The notes under the pieces: model-generated | What the model saw: only the letters and a program-made list of their open reading frames with translations | Told to the model about the DNA's origin: nothing | Database searches by the model: none | Position numbers and translations under genes: made by a program | Part shown: positions 17,344 through 26,470 of the stretch, piece by piece | Numbering within the stretch: the first letter of the stretch is position 1 | Layout of the letters: each line of letters opens with the position of its first letter | Assembly (NCBI RefSeq): GCF_000373645.1 | Contig: NZ_KB892068.1 | Coordinates: 87,369-151,368, forward strand | Origin: Streptomyces sp. ATexAB-D23 | GTDB taxonomy: Bacteria; Actinomycetota; Actinomycetes; Streptomycetales; Streptomycetaceae | Length of the DNA stretch: 64,000 nucleotides | Direction: 5' to 3'

Positions 17344-18801
17344 TCAAGCCCCCTCGCCCGCCCTCCACGGCGTCGCGCCTTCCCGCGACTTGGGGAACAG
17401 GATGAGGCCGAGGAGCAGCATCACCGACCCGAAGATGAAGGCATACACACCGCCGCGGTATCTACTGAAGTCGGTGCCCTCCGTAGCAAGGCCAAAGAGC
17501 AGCAACGAGCCGTTGAGAACGGTGGCCAGGGCATGCAGGTAGCGAGGCCAGCGCGGTACGGGAGCGGTGCGGGTGCGCTGCGAGAGGAACAACGCCGAGG
17601 TGCAGGTGCCGATCCCGAGTGAAGCGGTGGCGGGGATCGGCCAGGCGCCGTCGAACATGTCGTTCAGCAAGATGCTCGACCCTTCGGCCGGGGGGAGAAG
17701 CATGGTGAGTGCCAGTGCCAGGATGCCGGCCCAGAAGGGGATGGTGACGCGGCCACCGGACGCGGATGGCGAGGGGGGCACGACTGGTGCGGCCGAGCGG
17801 GGAGGTAGAGCCGGGCGGGCCGGGGCGGTGGGCCTCGCGCTGGGTGTTGAGACGGGCGCGGGCTGCGGCCGTTCGATTGCGGGTGGCGGAATCTCCCGGG
17901 CGGACATCAGCGGGAGGGTGGTGGAGAGCGCGCCGGTGACAGGCGTGGGTAGCCACGTGGCGGTCCGGGGCGCGGTCGGCTCGGCCGAGCGGCTTTCTCT
18001 CCGTACCGGAGCGAGTTCCCCGATGAGCGACGACACCGACGGGCGCTGTCCGGGATCCTTCGCGAGGCAGCGTTCGATGATTTCCAGGCCCGGCCCCGGC
18101 AGTCGGGAGAGGTCCGGTTCCTCGTACGTGATACGAAAGTTGAGCGCCTGGGCCGAGCCCGTCCCGAAGGCGCCGGTACCGGTGGCCGCGTACGCCAGTA
18201 CGGCGCCCAGCGCGAACACGTCGGAAGCCGGTGTGACGGGCCTGCCGACCAACTGCTCGGGGGCCATGAATCCCGGGGTGCCCACGATCATTCCCGTACG
18301 GGTGAGCGCGGTGGCCTCGGCGGCCACGGAGATCCCGAAGTCGACCACACGGGGCCCGTCCGACGCGATCAGGATGTTCGATGGCTTGAGGTCCCGGTGC
18401 ACCAGACCGGCCGCGTGGACTGCTTCCAGCGCTTCGGCAAGGCCCGCGCCCAGGGTGCGTACCGACTCCACCGGCCACGGCCCGTGCGCGGCGACCGCCT
18501 CGTTCAGGGGCAGCCCGGGAACGTACGCGGTGGCGAGCCACGGCGTCGCGCCTTCGGGGTCGGCGTCGACCACGGCTGCTGTGAAGAAGCCGGCGACCCT
18601 GCGGGCCGCTTCCACTTCACGGGCGAACCGGCGGCGGAAGCCGGGGTCCTGGGCGAGTTCGGGCCGTACGACCTTCACGGCGACCAGGCGCCCGCTGGGC
18701 GAGTGCCCGAGGTAGACCTGGCCCATGCCACCACCGCCCAGCCGCCCGGTGATCCGGTACCGCCCCACCTGACGCGGATCGGTCGGCTGTAACTCGTCCA
18801 C
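17344..18801 (-). CDS. Membrane-bound Ser/Thr protein kinase (Hanks type)
   Basis: 485 aa from the GTG at 18801, which has GAGGGGGGCG just upstream; the ATG at 18852 would add 17 non-conserved residues. The kinase domain (about residues 10-270) has the Gly loop GRLGGGGMGQVYLG, the Lys in VAVKVV, catalytic HRDLKPSNILI, VVDFGIS and the GTPGFMAPEQ activation segment. A Pro-rich linker leads to four hydrophobic segments at the C-terminus (for example AFIFGSVMLLLGLILFP), unlike PknB-type kinases with one helix and PASTA repeats. It should phosphorylate Ser/Thr of cytosolic targets and sense something through its membrane part. No partner gene or phosphatase is adjacent. Confidence 0.93.
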   Translation of the reverse strand: MDELQPTDPRQVGRYRITGRLGGGGMGQVYLGHSPSGRLVAVKVVRPELAQDPGFRRRFAREVEAARRVAGFFTAAVVDADPEGATPWLATAYVPGLPLNEAVAAHGPWPVESVRTLGAGLAEALEAVHAAGLVHRDLKPSNILIASDGPRVVDFGISVAAEATALTRTGMIVGTPGFMAPEQLVGRPVTPASDVFALGAVLAYAATGTGAFGTGSAQALNFRITYEEPDLSRLPGPGLEIIERCLAKDPGQRPSVSSLIGELAPVRRESRSAEPTAPRTATWLPTPVTGALSTTLPLMSAREIPPPAIERPQPAPVSTPSARPTAPARPALPPRSAAPVVPPSPSASGGRVTIPFWAGILALALTMLLPPAEGSSILLNDMFDGAWPIPATASLGIGTCTSALFLSQRTRTAPVPRWPRYLHALATVLNGSLLLFGLATEGTDFSRYRGGVYAFIFGSVMLLLGLILFPKSREGATPWRAGEGA

Positions 18802-18909
18802 CCGTTCGCCCCCCTCACCACGCCGGCGCGCTCCGTCTCGGCGTGATTGCACACCAGCACGGCCCTCACACGCAGCCGCGCGTACCGCCTTGTGTACGTA
18901 CCCCGTCCG

Positions 18910-19878
18910 TCAGCGCCCCGCCGTCGCGACGAGCCGTCCCAACGCCGCCCGTGCCGGCGGCCCCCACGTGGGCTTCCCGTTGGGCAGTCCCCGCTCGCCG
19001 TCGTCCGCGATGAGGAGGGCGCTCAGCGCCCGCAGGACGGCCCAGCCCCGGGCCCGGCGGAGAGTTGCCACGTCCGGGGTCGGGCGGTAGGCGGCATGGA
19101 AACGGTCCATGGCCGTGGTGGACGGGAGCAAGTTCCAGGCGGCGGCCAGGTCGTTGGCCGGGTCGCCCGCGAAGAGGTCACCGAAGTCGATGACGCCGCA
19201 GAACGTGCCGTTGGCGGTGAGCACGTTGGCGGGATGCAGGTCGCCGTGGACCCACAGCGCCGGCCCCGTCCAGTCCGGAGCGGCAACCGCGTCCGCCCAC
19301 ACCGCGCGGATGCCGTCCGGGTCGGAGACGAGGCCACGTTCGGTGACGGCGCCCAGGCTCTGCGCGAAGTGTTCCGCGTACGGCGCCAGCGGCCCGCCCC
19401 GCCCCCGGCCGGCGGGCGCCCCGGCAGGGGCGGGCTGGTGCAGGGCCGTCAGGAACGCGGCCAGGGCGTCGGCCGCCTCCTCGCCGCGCGTGGCCGGGAC
19501 GCGGTCGGCCGGTTCGCCCGGCACCCAGGTGGTGACGAGCCAAGGTCGCGGGAAGCGCTCGGTGGGCACGCCCAGGCGCTGCGGGACGGGGACCGGGAGG
19601 GGGAGGTTCGGCGCGAGCGAGGGCACCCAGGTGTGTTCCTTGTGCAGCAGCTCGTCTGCGGACTCCGTCGCCCACGGCAACCGTACGGCGAGGTCGTCTC
19701 CCAGCCGCCACAACTGGTTGTCCCAGCCCCGGGCACCGAGCCTCAGGGGCCGGTCGGCCAGGTCGGGGTGCTGGTCGCGCAGGAGGTCGCGGATCATGTC
19801 GGCGGTGATGTCGGTGGGGGTGGTGGCGTGGGTGTCGGCGTGGGCGTGGGTGGGCGTTTGCGCGTGCGGGTTTTTCAT
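18910..19878 (-). CDS. Aminoglycoside phosphotransferase (APH) family protein
   Basis: 322 aa from the ATG at 19878. The open frame continues upstream into CRISPR array 1 as a repeat artefact, so this ATG is the first sensible start. After a His/Thr-rich N-terminus come ARGWDNQLWRLGDDLAVRLP (nucleotide loop with Lys replaced by Arg), the catalytic loop LWVHGDLHPANVL and the metal site GVIDFGDLFAGDPANDLA. These match APH/choline-kinase-fold small-molecule kinases of the type that often give macrolide or aminoglycoside resistance, but many act on metabolites. The substrate cannot be assigned. The start lies about 190 bp from the distal end of CRISPR array 1. Confidence 0.88.
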   Translation of the reverse strand: MKNPHAQTPTHAHADTHATTPTDITADMIRDLLRDQHPDLADRPLRLGARGWDNQLWRLGDDLAVRLPWATESADELLHKEHTWVPSLAPNLPLPVPVPQRLGVPTERFPRPWLVTTWVPGEPADRVPATRGEEAADALAAFLTALHQPAPAGAPAGRGRGGPLAPYAEHFAQSLGAVTERGLVSDPDGIRAVWADAVAAPDWTGPALWVHGDLHPANVLTANGTFCGVIDFGDLFAGDPANDLAAAWNLLPSTTAMDRFHAAYRPTPDVATLRRARGWAVLRALSALLIADDGERGLPNGKPTWGPPARAALGRLVATAGR

Positions 19879-20067
19879 GTGGGCCACGGTAGTTGGGGGC
19901 CGGCGCGTGCGGCCTTGGCGCCGACTGGGTGCGGTGCGGTGTGTGCCGGTCCTTGGACGGGTGACGCGTTCGGGCGGGGGGGGGTGGCGGGCGCGACGTT
20001 CGCTCGCGACTTGTGCGGAGCGGGGGTTGCTGTGCTGGGCGGCGAGGCTTCTTTGCGGTGCCCAGAC

Positions 20068-21008
20068 GTGCTCGTCCCCGCGGGTGCGGGGAGCAGCGGC
20101 CGATGCGCTCCTCCGCGGCTGCGAGGGACCATCCCCGCGCGTGCGGGGAGCAGAGAAGCCGTACGGAGGCGAGCAGTTCGGAGAGGGGACCATCCCCGCG
20201 CGTGCGGGGAGCAGGTCCAGAACCCGGGCCGGGCGGCCGTGGAGTCCGGGACCATCCCCGCGCGTGCGGGGAGCAGGTCCCCGTACCGGCCGAGGCGGAC
20301 CCCGGACCGGGACCATCCCCGCGCGTGCGGGGAGCAGAGCTCGCTCGGGTGCTTGCCGTTGCCGTAGGGGGGACCATCCCCGCGCGTGCGGGGAGCAGGG
20401 AGCCCTCCACCCGGCAGTCGAGCAGGCGCTGGGACCATCCCCGCGCGTGCGGGGAGCAGAGCTCGCTCGGGTGCTTGCCGTTGCCGTAGGGGGGACCATC
20501 CCCGCGCGTGCGGGGAGCAGGGAGCCCTCCACCCGGCAGTCGAGCAGGCGCTGGGACCATCCCCGCGCGTGCGGGGAGCAGCCAAAACCACCCCCGCCCC
20601 ACCGGCCGCCGCCGGGACCATCCCCGCGCGTGCGGGGAGCAGGCGTGGACGGGGGCTGTGTAGATGGTGGCGAAGGGACCATCCCCGCGCGTGCGGGGAG
20701 CAGTCCTGGGCGAGCTGGTAGCGGCGTCCGAAGCGGGGACCATCCCCGCGCGTGCGGGGAGCAGGCGGCCCCTGTCTGATTCACTGCACTCATCAGGGGA
20801 CCATCCCCGCGCGTGCGGGGAGCAGTCCCCGACAACAAGTGGATCATGGTGCCGGATGGGACCATCCCCGCGCGTGCGGGGAGCAGTTTGCCGCAGAGGT
20901 CGTGATCAACACGCTATGGGGACCATCCCCGCGCGTGCGGGGAGCAGTTTGCCGCAGAGGTCGTGATCAACACGCTATGGGGACCATCCCCGCGCGTGCG
21001 GGGAGCAG
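20068..21008 (-). CRISPR. CRISPR array 1 (type I-E repeat; 16 repeats, 15 spacers)
   Basis: Sixteen 29-bp repeats with a 61-62 bp period and 32-33 bp spacers. On the plus strand each repeat starts GGGACCATCC, has the CCCCGC/GCGGGG hairpin and ends GGAGCAG. The first (20068-20096) is degenerate, which marks the old end; the leader is at the right, so crRNA is made from the minus strand. Repeats start at 20068, 20125, 20186, 20248, 20309 and then every 61 bases or so to 20980. A two-spacer block (starting AGCTCGCTCGGG and GGAGCCCTCC) occurs twice in a row, and the two leader-proximal spacers (starting TTTGCCGCAG) are identical. No cas gene is nearby. Confidence 0.97.
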
Positions 21009-21105
21009 TCTGCGTGACCTGCGGCGTTACCTCGCGGGCGTACGCTTTCTGACCACTTTCACACAGTCCGACATAACCACCCCAAGGCTCCCATAGCAGG
21101 CATGC
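21009..21105 (-). promoter_or_regulatory. Leader of CRISPR array 1
   Basis: About 95 bp directly after the last repeat are shared with arrays 2, 4, 5 and 6. Constant blocks are GTGACCTGCGGC near the repeat, TTCTGACCACTTTC about 45 bases further and CATAACCACC at the far side. The leader of array 2 is nearly identical to this one. It should hold the array promoter (reading leftwards) and the integration signals for new spacers. Confidence 0.85.
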
Positions 21106-21566
21106 GTGGCAGCCTATAGGACCACCCATCCCCAGGCTCACCCCTTCACCGGGGCCACCATGCGTGCGCACGCTCACTCACTCACGCCCCATGTAGCGCG
21201 AGGCTTCCCGTGCCTGGTCAGGCTGCTTCGCTTCGACTCGAAGTGTCCCAGGCCCAAGCTGGGCCTGGGTAGCCGTAGGTTCTGCCAAACAAGTGGCTCT
21301 GGCCAGCAATCGGAGGTGCCGAAGAGCGACGGCCGCGTTGGCGTGGAGTGAGAACAGAGCCGCGCGTCGTACAGGACCGCGGTTTGGAGCCCTCCCTCCG
21401 CATGGCGACTTCGAACGGCCACCCTCCCTCATCCGGGCAGCACCGCGTCAGACCGCTCTACAACCCCCGCCCACTCGCGTTCACGGCACACGGGTAACTG
21501 CGCGCTGCTAGGCTGCACCGCTCTTACGCCGGATGCCCGGACCCGGGCGGAGAAGGAGCGGCACGG
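21106..21566. other. Intergenic stretch without a supportable gene
   Basis: 460 bp between the CRISPR 1 leader and the pentapeptide gene. A minus-strand ORF (about 21178-21432) reads SLHANAAVALRHLRLLARAT and ends REASRYMGRE, which looks partly coding, but there is no RBS, no known family and overlapping frames are open too. It may be the tail of an eroded gene. The RBS AGAAGGAG at about 21551 belongs to the pentapeptide gene. Confidence 0.5.
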
Positions 21567-22241
21567 ATGCCCCGAGTCATGCGGCAGGGCGGGCCGTTGA
21601 GGGAGCCCGTTGCCCCTCGTCTGCAGTCCCGTCTGGAGCCGGCCGAGCTGTGGCGGGATGCCCTCGAAGACGACGCGGTTGTCAAGCGCGTCGCCTACAC
21701 GGGCACTTCGTTCGCTGGAGTACACGCGGAGGCGTTCGAGGCCGAGGGCTGCCGGTTCGAGGGCATCCGCTTCACCGGGGCCGTGCTGCGGCAGAGCCAG
21801 ATCTCCGACTCTGCCCTCGCTACCTGCGACTTCGCCGAACTCAGGGCCCACGATGTGTCCCTGATCCGCTGCACCGTATCGGGCAGCCGCATCACCGGAT
21901 CGGCCTGGAAGTCATCCACCTTCCGCGACGTCCGTTTCGAGGGCGGCAAGGCCGACCACGCGCTCTTCCGGGAGTGCAAGCTCTACGGCGTCGCCTTCGA
22001 GGGCGTCCCCATGCGCGGTGCGGACTTCCAGCGGTCCGAGATGCGCAACGTCCGCTTCACCAACTGCGATCTCACCGGCGCCCAGTTCGCCCACCTGGTC
22101 CCGGGAAGCGTGCGCTTCGAGAACTGCACCCTCACCGATGTGGGCGGCGCGGCCTGGCTGCGGGGCGTGGTGGTGCGGGGCCCCGGGGCTATGGAACTGG
22201 CCATGAGCCTGGCGCGGGAGGCCGGGATCGTCTTCGAATAG
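21567..22241 (+). CDS. Pentapeptide repeat protein
   Basis: 224 aa; ATG at 21567 with AGAAGGAG eight bases upstream. From about residue 45 to 190 the chain consists of pentapeptide-type repeats (A/C-D/x-F/L-x-x), for example CRFEGIRFTGAVLRQSQIS, CDFAELRAHDVSL, VRFTNCDLTGAQF and VRFENCTLTDVGG, which form a right-handed beta-helix. Some members (Qnr, MfpA) mimic DNA and protect gyrase; most have no known role. It ends six bases before the end of the minus-strand HExxH gene, so the two converge tightly. Whether it protects against the product of the neighbouring RiPP locus is open. Confidence 0.85.
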   Translation: MPRVMRQGGPLREPVAPRLQSRLEPAELWRDALEDDAVVKRVAYTGTSFAGVHAEAFEAEGCRFEGIRFTGAVLRQSQISDSALATCDFAELRAHDVSLIRCTVSGSRITGSAWKSSTFRDVRFEGGKADHALFRECKLYGVAFEGVPMRGADFQRSEMRNVRFTNCDLTGAQFAHLVPGSVRFENCTLTDVGGAAWLRGVVVRGPGAMELAMSLAREAGIVFE

Positions 22242-22247
22242 CTGCGT

Positions 22248-23114
22248 TCAGCCGTCCAGCGACTTGTAGGAAGCGAATTCAGGGCTGGTGATGCTCTGCT
22301 CGACGAATCGGAAGTCGATCTTCCGGCCGAAGGCGCCCAACTCGTCGAGCAGCATGGCACCATACGGTGTGAAGTAGGAGCGTCGCTCCTCCAATGAATC
22401 ACAGGCGTCGGCGAGAGATTTGGTGTACTGGTCCACCAGAGCGCTCTTTGCGCAGCGGTGTTCCATATACATCAGAGGAACCGTGACTGCCGCAGCGTGG
22501 AACGCTTTGTCGAGCGGTCGCATCTGGCCGATCTTTACGGCCGAGAGCGCGCGATATTGATCTTTCTCCAGTTCTACAGACGGCAGGGTGAATGTGCCGT
22601 AGACCTTGTCGAGAACGAAGAGGCCCAGATGCAGACCCTCATGAACCAGGCACATCGCGTAGTCGAGGGTCTCCCAATCGGCACCTGGGCTCATCACCAC
22701 GACACCGGGCAACTGGCTTGCGCTGCCACCACCGTCAGCGCCACTGTTGAGCACGACCAGGTCGGTGACCAGTAGATCCACCATGTACCGCAAGCCAGGG
22801 TGAATGTCTGTGATGAGTTGCAGGGCCTCATCGATCTGGACGCGCCACGCCTCACGCGTTGCCGAGTCGGTTCGGCCGGCTCCCTCGAAGATATGGGTGA
22901 AGATTCCGTTGCCCAGGCAGTACTGAGCCCAAGGACTGTCTTCGTACGCGATCGCGATGCCCTCTCCCCTGACGCCCAGCCCCGGGGGCCGGAGTTGCGT
23001 GGCCATCTCTCTGTATTCGGCCGGAAGGGTTTCGAGGCTGGGCAACGCGCCACTGCGGGCTCTTATGAGACGAGCGACGCTGGCGACCAGGTGACCGTTA
23101 TTCATGAAGTGCAT
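22248..23114 (-). CDS. HExxH-motif putative RiPP-modifying enzyme
   Basis: 288 aa from the ATG at 23114, with GGAAGGAATG seven bases upstream. The signature HEGLH (His158-Glu159-x-x-His162) lies in MCLVHEGLHLGLFVLDK, and a further His (KAFHAAAV, about residue 206) is a candidate third metal ligand. The length and motif fit the family of HExxH putative peptide-modification proteins found beside short precursor genes; members of a related alpha-ketoglutarate/iron HExxH group hydroxylate residues of RiPP precursors. Directly upstream lies a 57-aa precursor-like gene and further up an MFS exporter, all on the same strand. The enzyme class is well supported; the exact reaction (hydroxylation or other) is inference. 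Confidence 0.82.
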   Translation of the reverse strand: MHFMNNGHLVASVARLIRARSGALPSLETLPAEYREMATQLRPPGLGVRGEGIAIAYEDSPWAQYCLGNGIFTHIFEGAGRTDSATREAWRVQIDEALQLITDIHPGLRYMVDLLVTDLVVLNSGADGGGSASQLPGVVVMSPGADWETLDYAMCLVHEGLHLGLFVLDKVYGTFTLPSVELEKDQYRALSAVKIGQMRPLDKAFHAAAVTVPLMYMEHRCAKSALVDQYTKSLADACDSLEERRSYFTPYGAMLLDELGAFGRKIDFRFVEQSITSPEFASYKSLDG

Positions 23115-23208
23115 GACACATTCCTTCCCGAGTAACTGCTGAGGCGTGCGCCCGGCACGGGAGAATCCCGAATCCGGGCGCACTGAACGTCAGTTCGTCA
23201 TGAGGGGG

Positions 23209-23382
23209 TCAGGAGGCCCAGCCGCCCATCATGCAGGAGTTTCCGTCGGTGAGAGCCGCCTGGACGTTGCTCTCGATGAAGGACTGCTGTGACGGGCTGT
23301 CGGACTGCACCTCTTCCAGTGCGGCGCTGAGCACGGTCTGGTCGAACGACTGGGTGATGGGGCCTGCGATCTGCGGTGCCAT
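23209..23382 (-). CDS. Putative RiPP precursor peptide (57 aa)
   Basis: ATG at 23382 with the clear RBS GAAAGAAGGA upstream. The peptide has an acidic, helical leader (QSFDQTVLSAALEEVQSDSP) and a short tail of different composition, DGNSCMMGGWAS, rich in Cys, Met, Gly and Trp. There is no signal peptide. The HExxH gene starts 95 bp downstream and an MFS exporter lies upstream, all on the minus strand, which is the usual RiPP arrangement. The core is probably within the last 8-12 residues; the cleavage site is not known. The peptide resembles no lanthipeptide or lasso precursor I know. Confidence 0.78.
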   Translation of the reverse strand: MAPQIAGPITQSFDQTVLSAALEEVQSDSPSQQSFIESNVQAALTDGNSCMMGGWAS

Positions 23383-23769
23383 TGGATCCTTCTTTCTCTT
23401 TGGGGAGCGGAATATACCGAAAGATCGACTCCGCGTTTCGCGGCTTCCTCTTTCGTCGAGAGGACCATACCTAACTTCACGCGATGCGAAACCATTCAGT
23501 TCACTGTTTCCTGAATGACAGAATAGAGTTTTGAGGCAGCACAATGCACCGGACCGTGTCCGACTTGGCTGGCCCGGTAATTCATCTCGTGAAAGCTTTG
23601 ACGACTGCTCATGCGTTCAGGACGCTCTACAGTTACCCACTTCCTTTTCCGGTTCTGGAGACAGGCTGCGCGAGTGCGCAGTGCTGGTGTTACCTATGTA
23701 GCGACTAGGGCATGCGGCACACCCGGAGAGCGCACCCTGCCGAAATGAGCAGCGAGCCGCCCGGTGTAT
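23383..23769 (-). other. Upstream region of the RiPP precursor gene
   Basis: 387 bp between the exporter gene stop and the precursor start, AT-richer than average. Besides the precursor RBS I see no gene. It must carry the promoter of the precursor-HExxH pair if these are not read through from the exporter gene, but no convincing -35/-10 pair can be picked by eye. Confidence 0.5.
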
Positions 23770-25086
23770 TCATGAGTGAGTTACTTCTGTTTCCATCCCT
23801 GCTGGCGAGCGGGGCTGAATAGCTATGGGAACGGTTCGCAGGGCGCGGATGGGCGAGGGCATGAGAACGGCGATGGGGACGAGCATGAGGGCAGTGCCAA
23901 CAGCAAAGGTTGCACGTATTCCGAAGGCAGCAACCAGAATCCCCGCGACGACTGCAGCCAGCGGGCGGGAGCCGGCGGACAGCCACGTACTGACGGACTG
24001 CATGCGCGCCTGAAATTCAGGTGCGCACAACACCTGTCGTGTTGATCTCTGCATGGTTCCGGCAGTGGCCGCACAGGCGAGCTGCACCACCAGAGACGAG
24101 GCCAGGACGATCTGCCAAGCGAAGCCCGGGTCGGCGAACAACAACGGGATCTCTGTCAACGGGGTAAGCGCAAACCCGACGATGATCGGTGGCCCGGGCC
24201 CAAACGATTCACTGATTCGAGGTGCCAGGAGGGCACCTATCAAGCTTCCGAGTCCGCCGATCCCCATTACCAGCCCAAGGGTGGCCGGACTCCAGTTGAG
24301 CATGGAGAGCAGAAAGAAGGTTCGATAGGTATTCATGATGCCCAGCGCAAAACCCAGCGTGGACAATGCTAGGATCAGAGGCCGAATTATCTCATGCCGG
24401 GCAACGTAACCCAGTCCGGTTCTGATCCCTTCGGCCATCCCAATGTGTTTCTGAAGCCGATAGTGCTGGGAGCCTCCCCGGATACGCCAGATACACCAGG
24501 CGCTCACGAGATGCGACAGCACATCGGCGAACACGGACCGAGCTGCCCCAAGCGCAGCGACCAGAGCAGCCCCTAAATTGCTCCCCGCACTGTCAGCCAC
24601 TGAGAATGCGGCTCCAATTTTGGAGTTGGCATTCTGTAGCAGTTCTCCGTCGACAAGGTCCGGAAGGTAGCTGATAGCGGCCGCCTCGTGCAGCACCTTG
24701 GCAATGCCGAGCACGAATACGGCGCCGTAGAGATGGGGCATCCCGAGAACGCCGAGAACCGAAGCCAGCGGAACACTCACCAGGACGACGGCTGCCACCA
24801 AGTCCCCGGTGATCATCAGGAAGCGTTTCGAGTGCCGATCGGCCAACACACCGGCCGGCAGAGCGACCAGAAAGCTCGGCAATTGACTGAGGAACGCCAG
24901 AATAGCAACCTGCGCTGCGCTGGCGTGCAGGTCAAGAATAGCAACGGCAGGTACGGCGACGGCAGTGACCGCGCCTCCGGATAAACTTGCGCACTGGCCT
25001 GCCAGGTAGAGACGAAACCCTTGGTGCCGCCTCACCGCGTGACGCTTGATCGGCAACGATCCATCTTCAGTTTGCCCAACTTGCAT
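23770..25086 (-). CDS. MFS transporter (12 TM), probable RiPP exporter
   Basis: 438 aa. About twelve hydrophobic segments and the motif A region PAGVLADRHSKRFLMITGD between helices 2 and 3 place it in the major facilitator superfamily, close to the enterobactin-exporter/macrolide-efflux type (MFS_3/EntS-like), with the internal repeat GIGGLGSLIGALLAPRISE. It is in the same direction as the precursor and HExxH genes, about 390 bp upstream of the precursor, so it may have a separate promoter while serving the same locus. Export of the modified peptide or self-resistance is inferred from context. GC is lower than in the surrounding chromosome. Confidence 0.85.
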   Translation of the reverse strand: MQVGQTEDGSLPIKRHAVRRHQGFRLYLAGQCASLSGGAVTAVAVPAVAILDLHASAAQVAILAFLSQLPSFLVALPAGVLADRHSKRFLMITGDLVAAVVLVSVPLASVLGVLGMPHLYGAVFVLGIAKVLHEAAAISYLPDLVDGELLQNANSKIGAAFSVADSAGSNLGAALVAALGAARSVFADVLSHLVSAWCIWRIRGGSQHYRLQKHIGMAEGIRTGLGYVARHEIIRPLILALSTLGFALGIMNTYRTFFLLSMLNWSPATLGLVMGIGGLGSLIGALLAPRISESFGPGPPIIVGFALTPLTEIPLLFADPGFAWQIVLASSLVVQLACAATAGTMQRSTRQVLCAPEFQARMQSVSTWLSAGSRPLAAVVAGILVAAFGIRATFAVGTALMLVPIAVLMPSPIRALRTVPIAIQPRSPAGMETEVTHS

Positions 25087-25654
25087 CCGCGCGAGTCCAC
25101 CTTCCTCTGGTTATCACAGGCGACGACTGCAAACCAGGAAAAATTTCGCGATGGCACACTCCTCTCCTCTACGGAAAACTATTCGGACTCTCTTCGGACT
25201 GGAACTCGTGGCGTGAAATCCCTTCGGCAGGATCACCGGTTCAACGCGTGAACTGCCATGAGCCCGCGTGGGCCCGTGCGCAGTATCTTGACATGTTCAC
25301 ACCAAGACACTTCCGCACACCTGGTGCGGAGAGGTTGGCTGAGATGCAGCCGTCCCGCTCCACGGCCCTCGGCATGACGTTTAAACCTCAGCCCGAGGTC
25401 AGCGGCTTGAACCGGCCCCGGGTTTCGCCGTTCCGGCGGGGCAAGGGCTCGACACGGATGATCCCGAGCTGGCCGGACTCCATCGACCCCGCCGGCCCGA
25501 GGCGGACCGCGCCGCTACTGGATACGGTCCAACTCGGGCCGGGGGACGCCGTGATGGCCGTTACGGCCGTGATAGCCGTGACCACAGCACGGCTGCCGTG
25601 AGGTAGTCGACGCCGTGAGCAACCGGCCACTGATGGCAGGGCCCCGCCGTTTGA
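25087..25654. other. Intergenic stretch, possibly an eroded gene end
   Basis: 570 bp upstream of the MFS gene. The first 160 bp are AT-rich and may contain the MFS promoter. From about 25380 to 25630 the minus strand is open (ending GETRGRFKPLTSG) and the plus strand also (25248-25601), but neither has an RBS, a known family or consistent codon use. I cannot support a functional gene. Confidence 0.5.
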
Positions 25655-26212
25655 TCAGGAGGGTTGAACCGGCGGGAGCCGCCAGCGGCCGGAGTGGCCG
25701 GGCGGCAGTTCCATGTCGCGACGGACCGACGTGTAGTACTTCTCCCGCGCCACGCGCTGCTTCTCAAGCTGGGTCGACCATGCTTCGGCGGTACAGGCCG
25801 GTGCACGAAGAAGGGCTTCGAGCTCCACCACTGTGAGCGCCCATAGGTGCGCAGCATCGACCACCTCAGGGGAACCGAGCATCAGCAGCCCCTCTCCAGC
25901 GGGTGACCGGGCGTCATCGGCCTCGTCCAGAAGGGGGGCCGCTTCGTCGGGCGGCAAGGGCTGACGGTGCCCGTCGTGGCCGAAATGCGCGGCGACACGG
26001 CGGTTCAGAGTGACGGTCTTCTTCAGCGTCAACGCGTAATCGCTGTAGGCCGCGAGCCGCCGCTCCTGCCAGCGGGCTCCTTGCTCCCGCCGGAACCTCG
26101 CCCGATCGCCACGCATGACCACCACGTATGAGCCAAGAGCACCGATGACCAAGCCGAGCAGGGCGGGAAGCTGCTTTATGAACTCTGACACGGCTGCATG
26201 GTGATGCGTCAT
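25655..26212 (-). CDS. Hypothetical protein with N-terminal membrane helix
   Basis: 185 aa; ATG at 26212. One membrane helix (LPALLGLVIGALGSYVVVM) follows a short His-rich start; the rest is a helical cytosolic domain rich in Arg and Glu (FRREQGARWQERRLAAYSDY, then VVELEALLRAP). This layout, a single helix and a long four-helix-like domain with ERRLAAYSDY, is common in actinobacterial proteins of unknown function. It stands alone. Confidence 0.75.
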   Translation of the reverse strand: MTHHHAAVSEFIKQLPALLGLVIGALGSYVVVMRGDRARFRREQGARWQERRLAAYSDYALTLKKTVTLNRRVAAHFGHDGHRQPLPPDEAAPLLDEADDARSPAGEGLLMLGSPEVVDAAHLWALTVVELEALLRAPACTAEAWSTQLEKQRVAREKYYTSVRRDMELPPGHSGRWRLPPVQPS

Positions 26213-26470
26213 GGTGATGCATCAACTCTGGGCAATTCTCGGGGATTCGGTCTGTACGTCCGCTCAAGCGGCGGACTTCCACGCTCCGTTCCCAGGCTCT
26301 CGCTCTGGTCGTGCGGATGGTTGCCCAACACGCGCCAAGCTCTCGTTCGCGCGCCGGTCAAGGGCTTAGCTCATGCGGGTGAGTTTGCCGTGTCCGTCTG
26401 CGCCTGCCCTGGGGTCTCTGGAGCCTTGTATACGGCAACGTCGCACCGAACTACCTGATTGGACGCCCTC

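Noticed and set aside
19878..20865. Long minus-strand ORF running from the APH gene through CRISPR array 1 (repeated RTRGDGP peptides), and similar ORFs in the other arrays
   Set aside because: The repeats have no stop codons in several frames, so they translate as periodic peptides. The 61-bp period and degenerate ends show CRISPR, not protein repeats. The APH gene starts at 19878.
25388..25630. Minus-strand ORF ending GETRGRFKPLTSG as an integrase C-terminus
   Set aside because: No recombinase catalytic motif is present and the likeness is too weak to support a mobile-element call.
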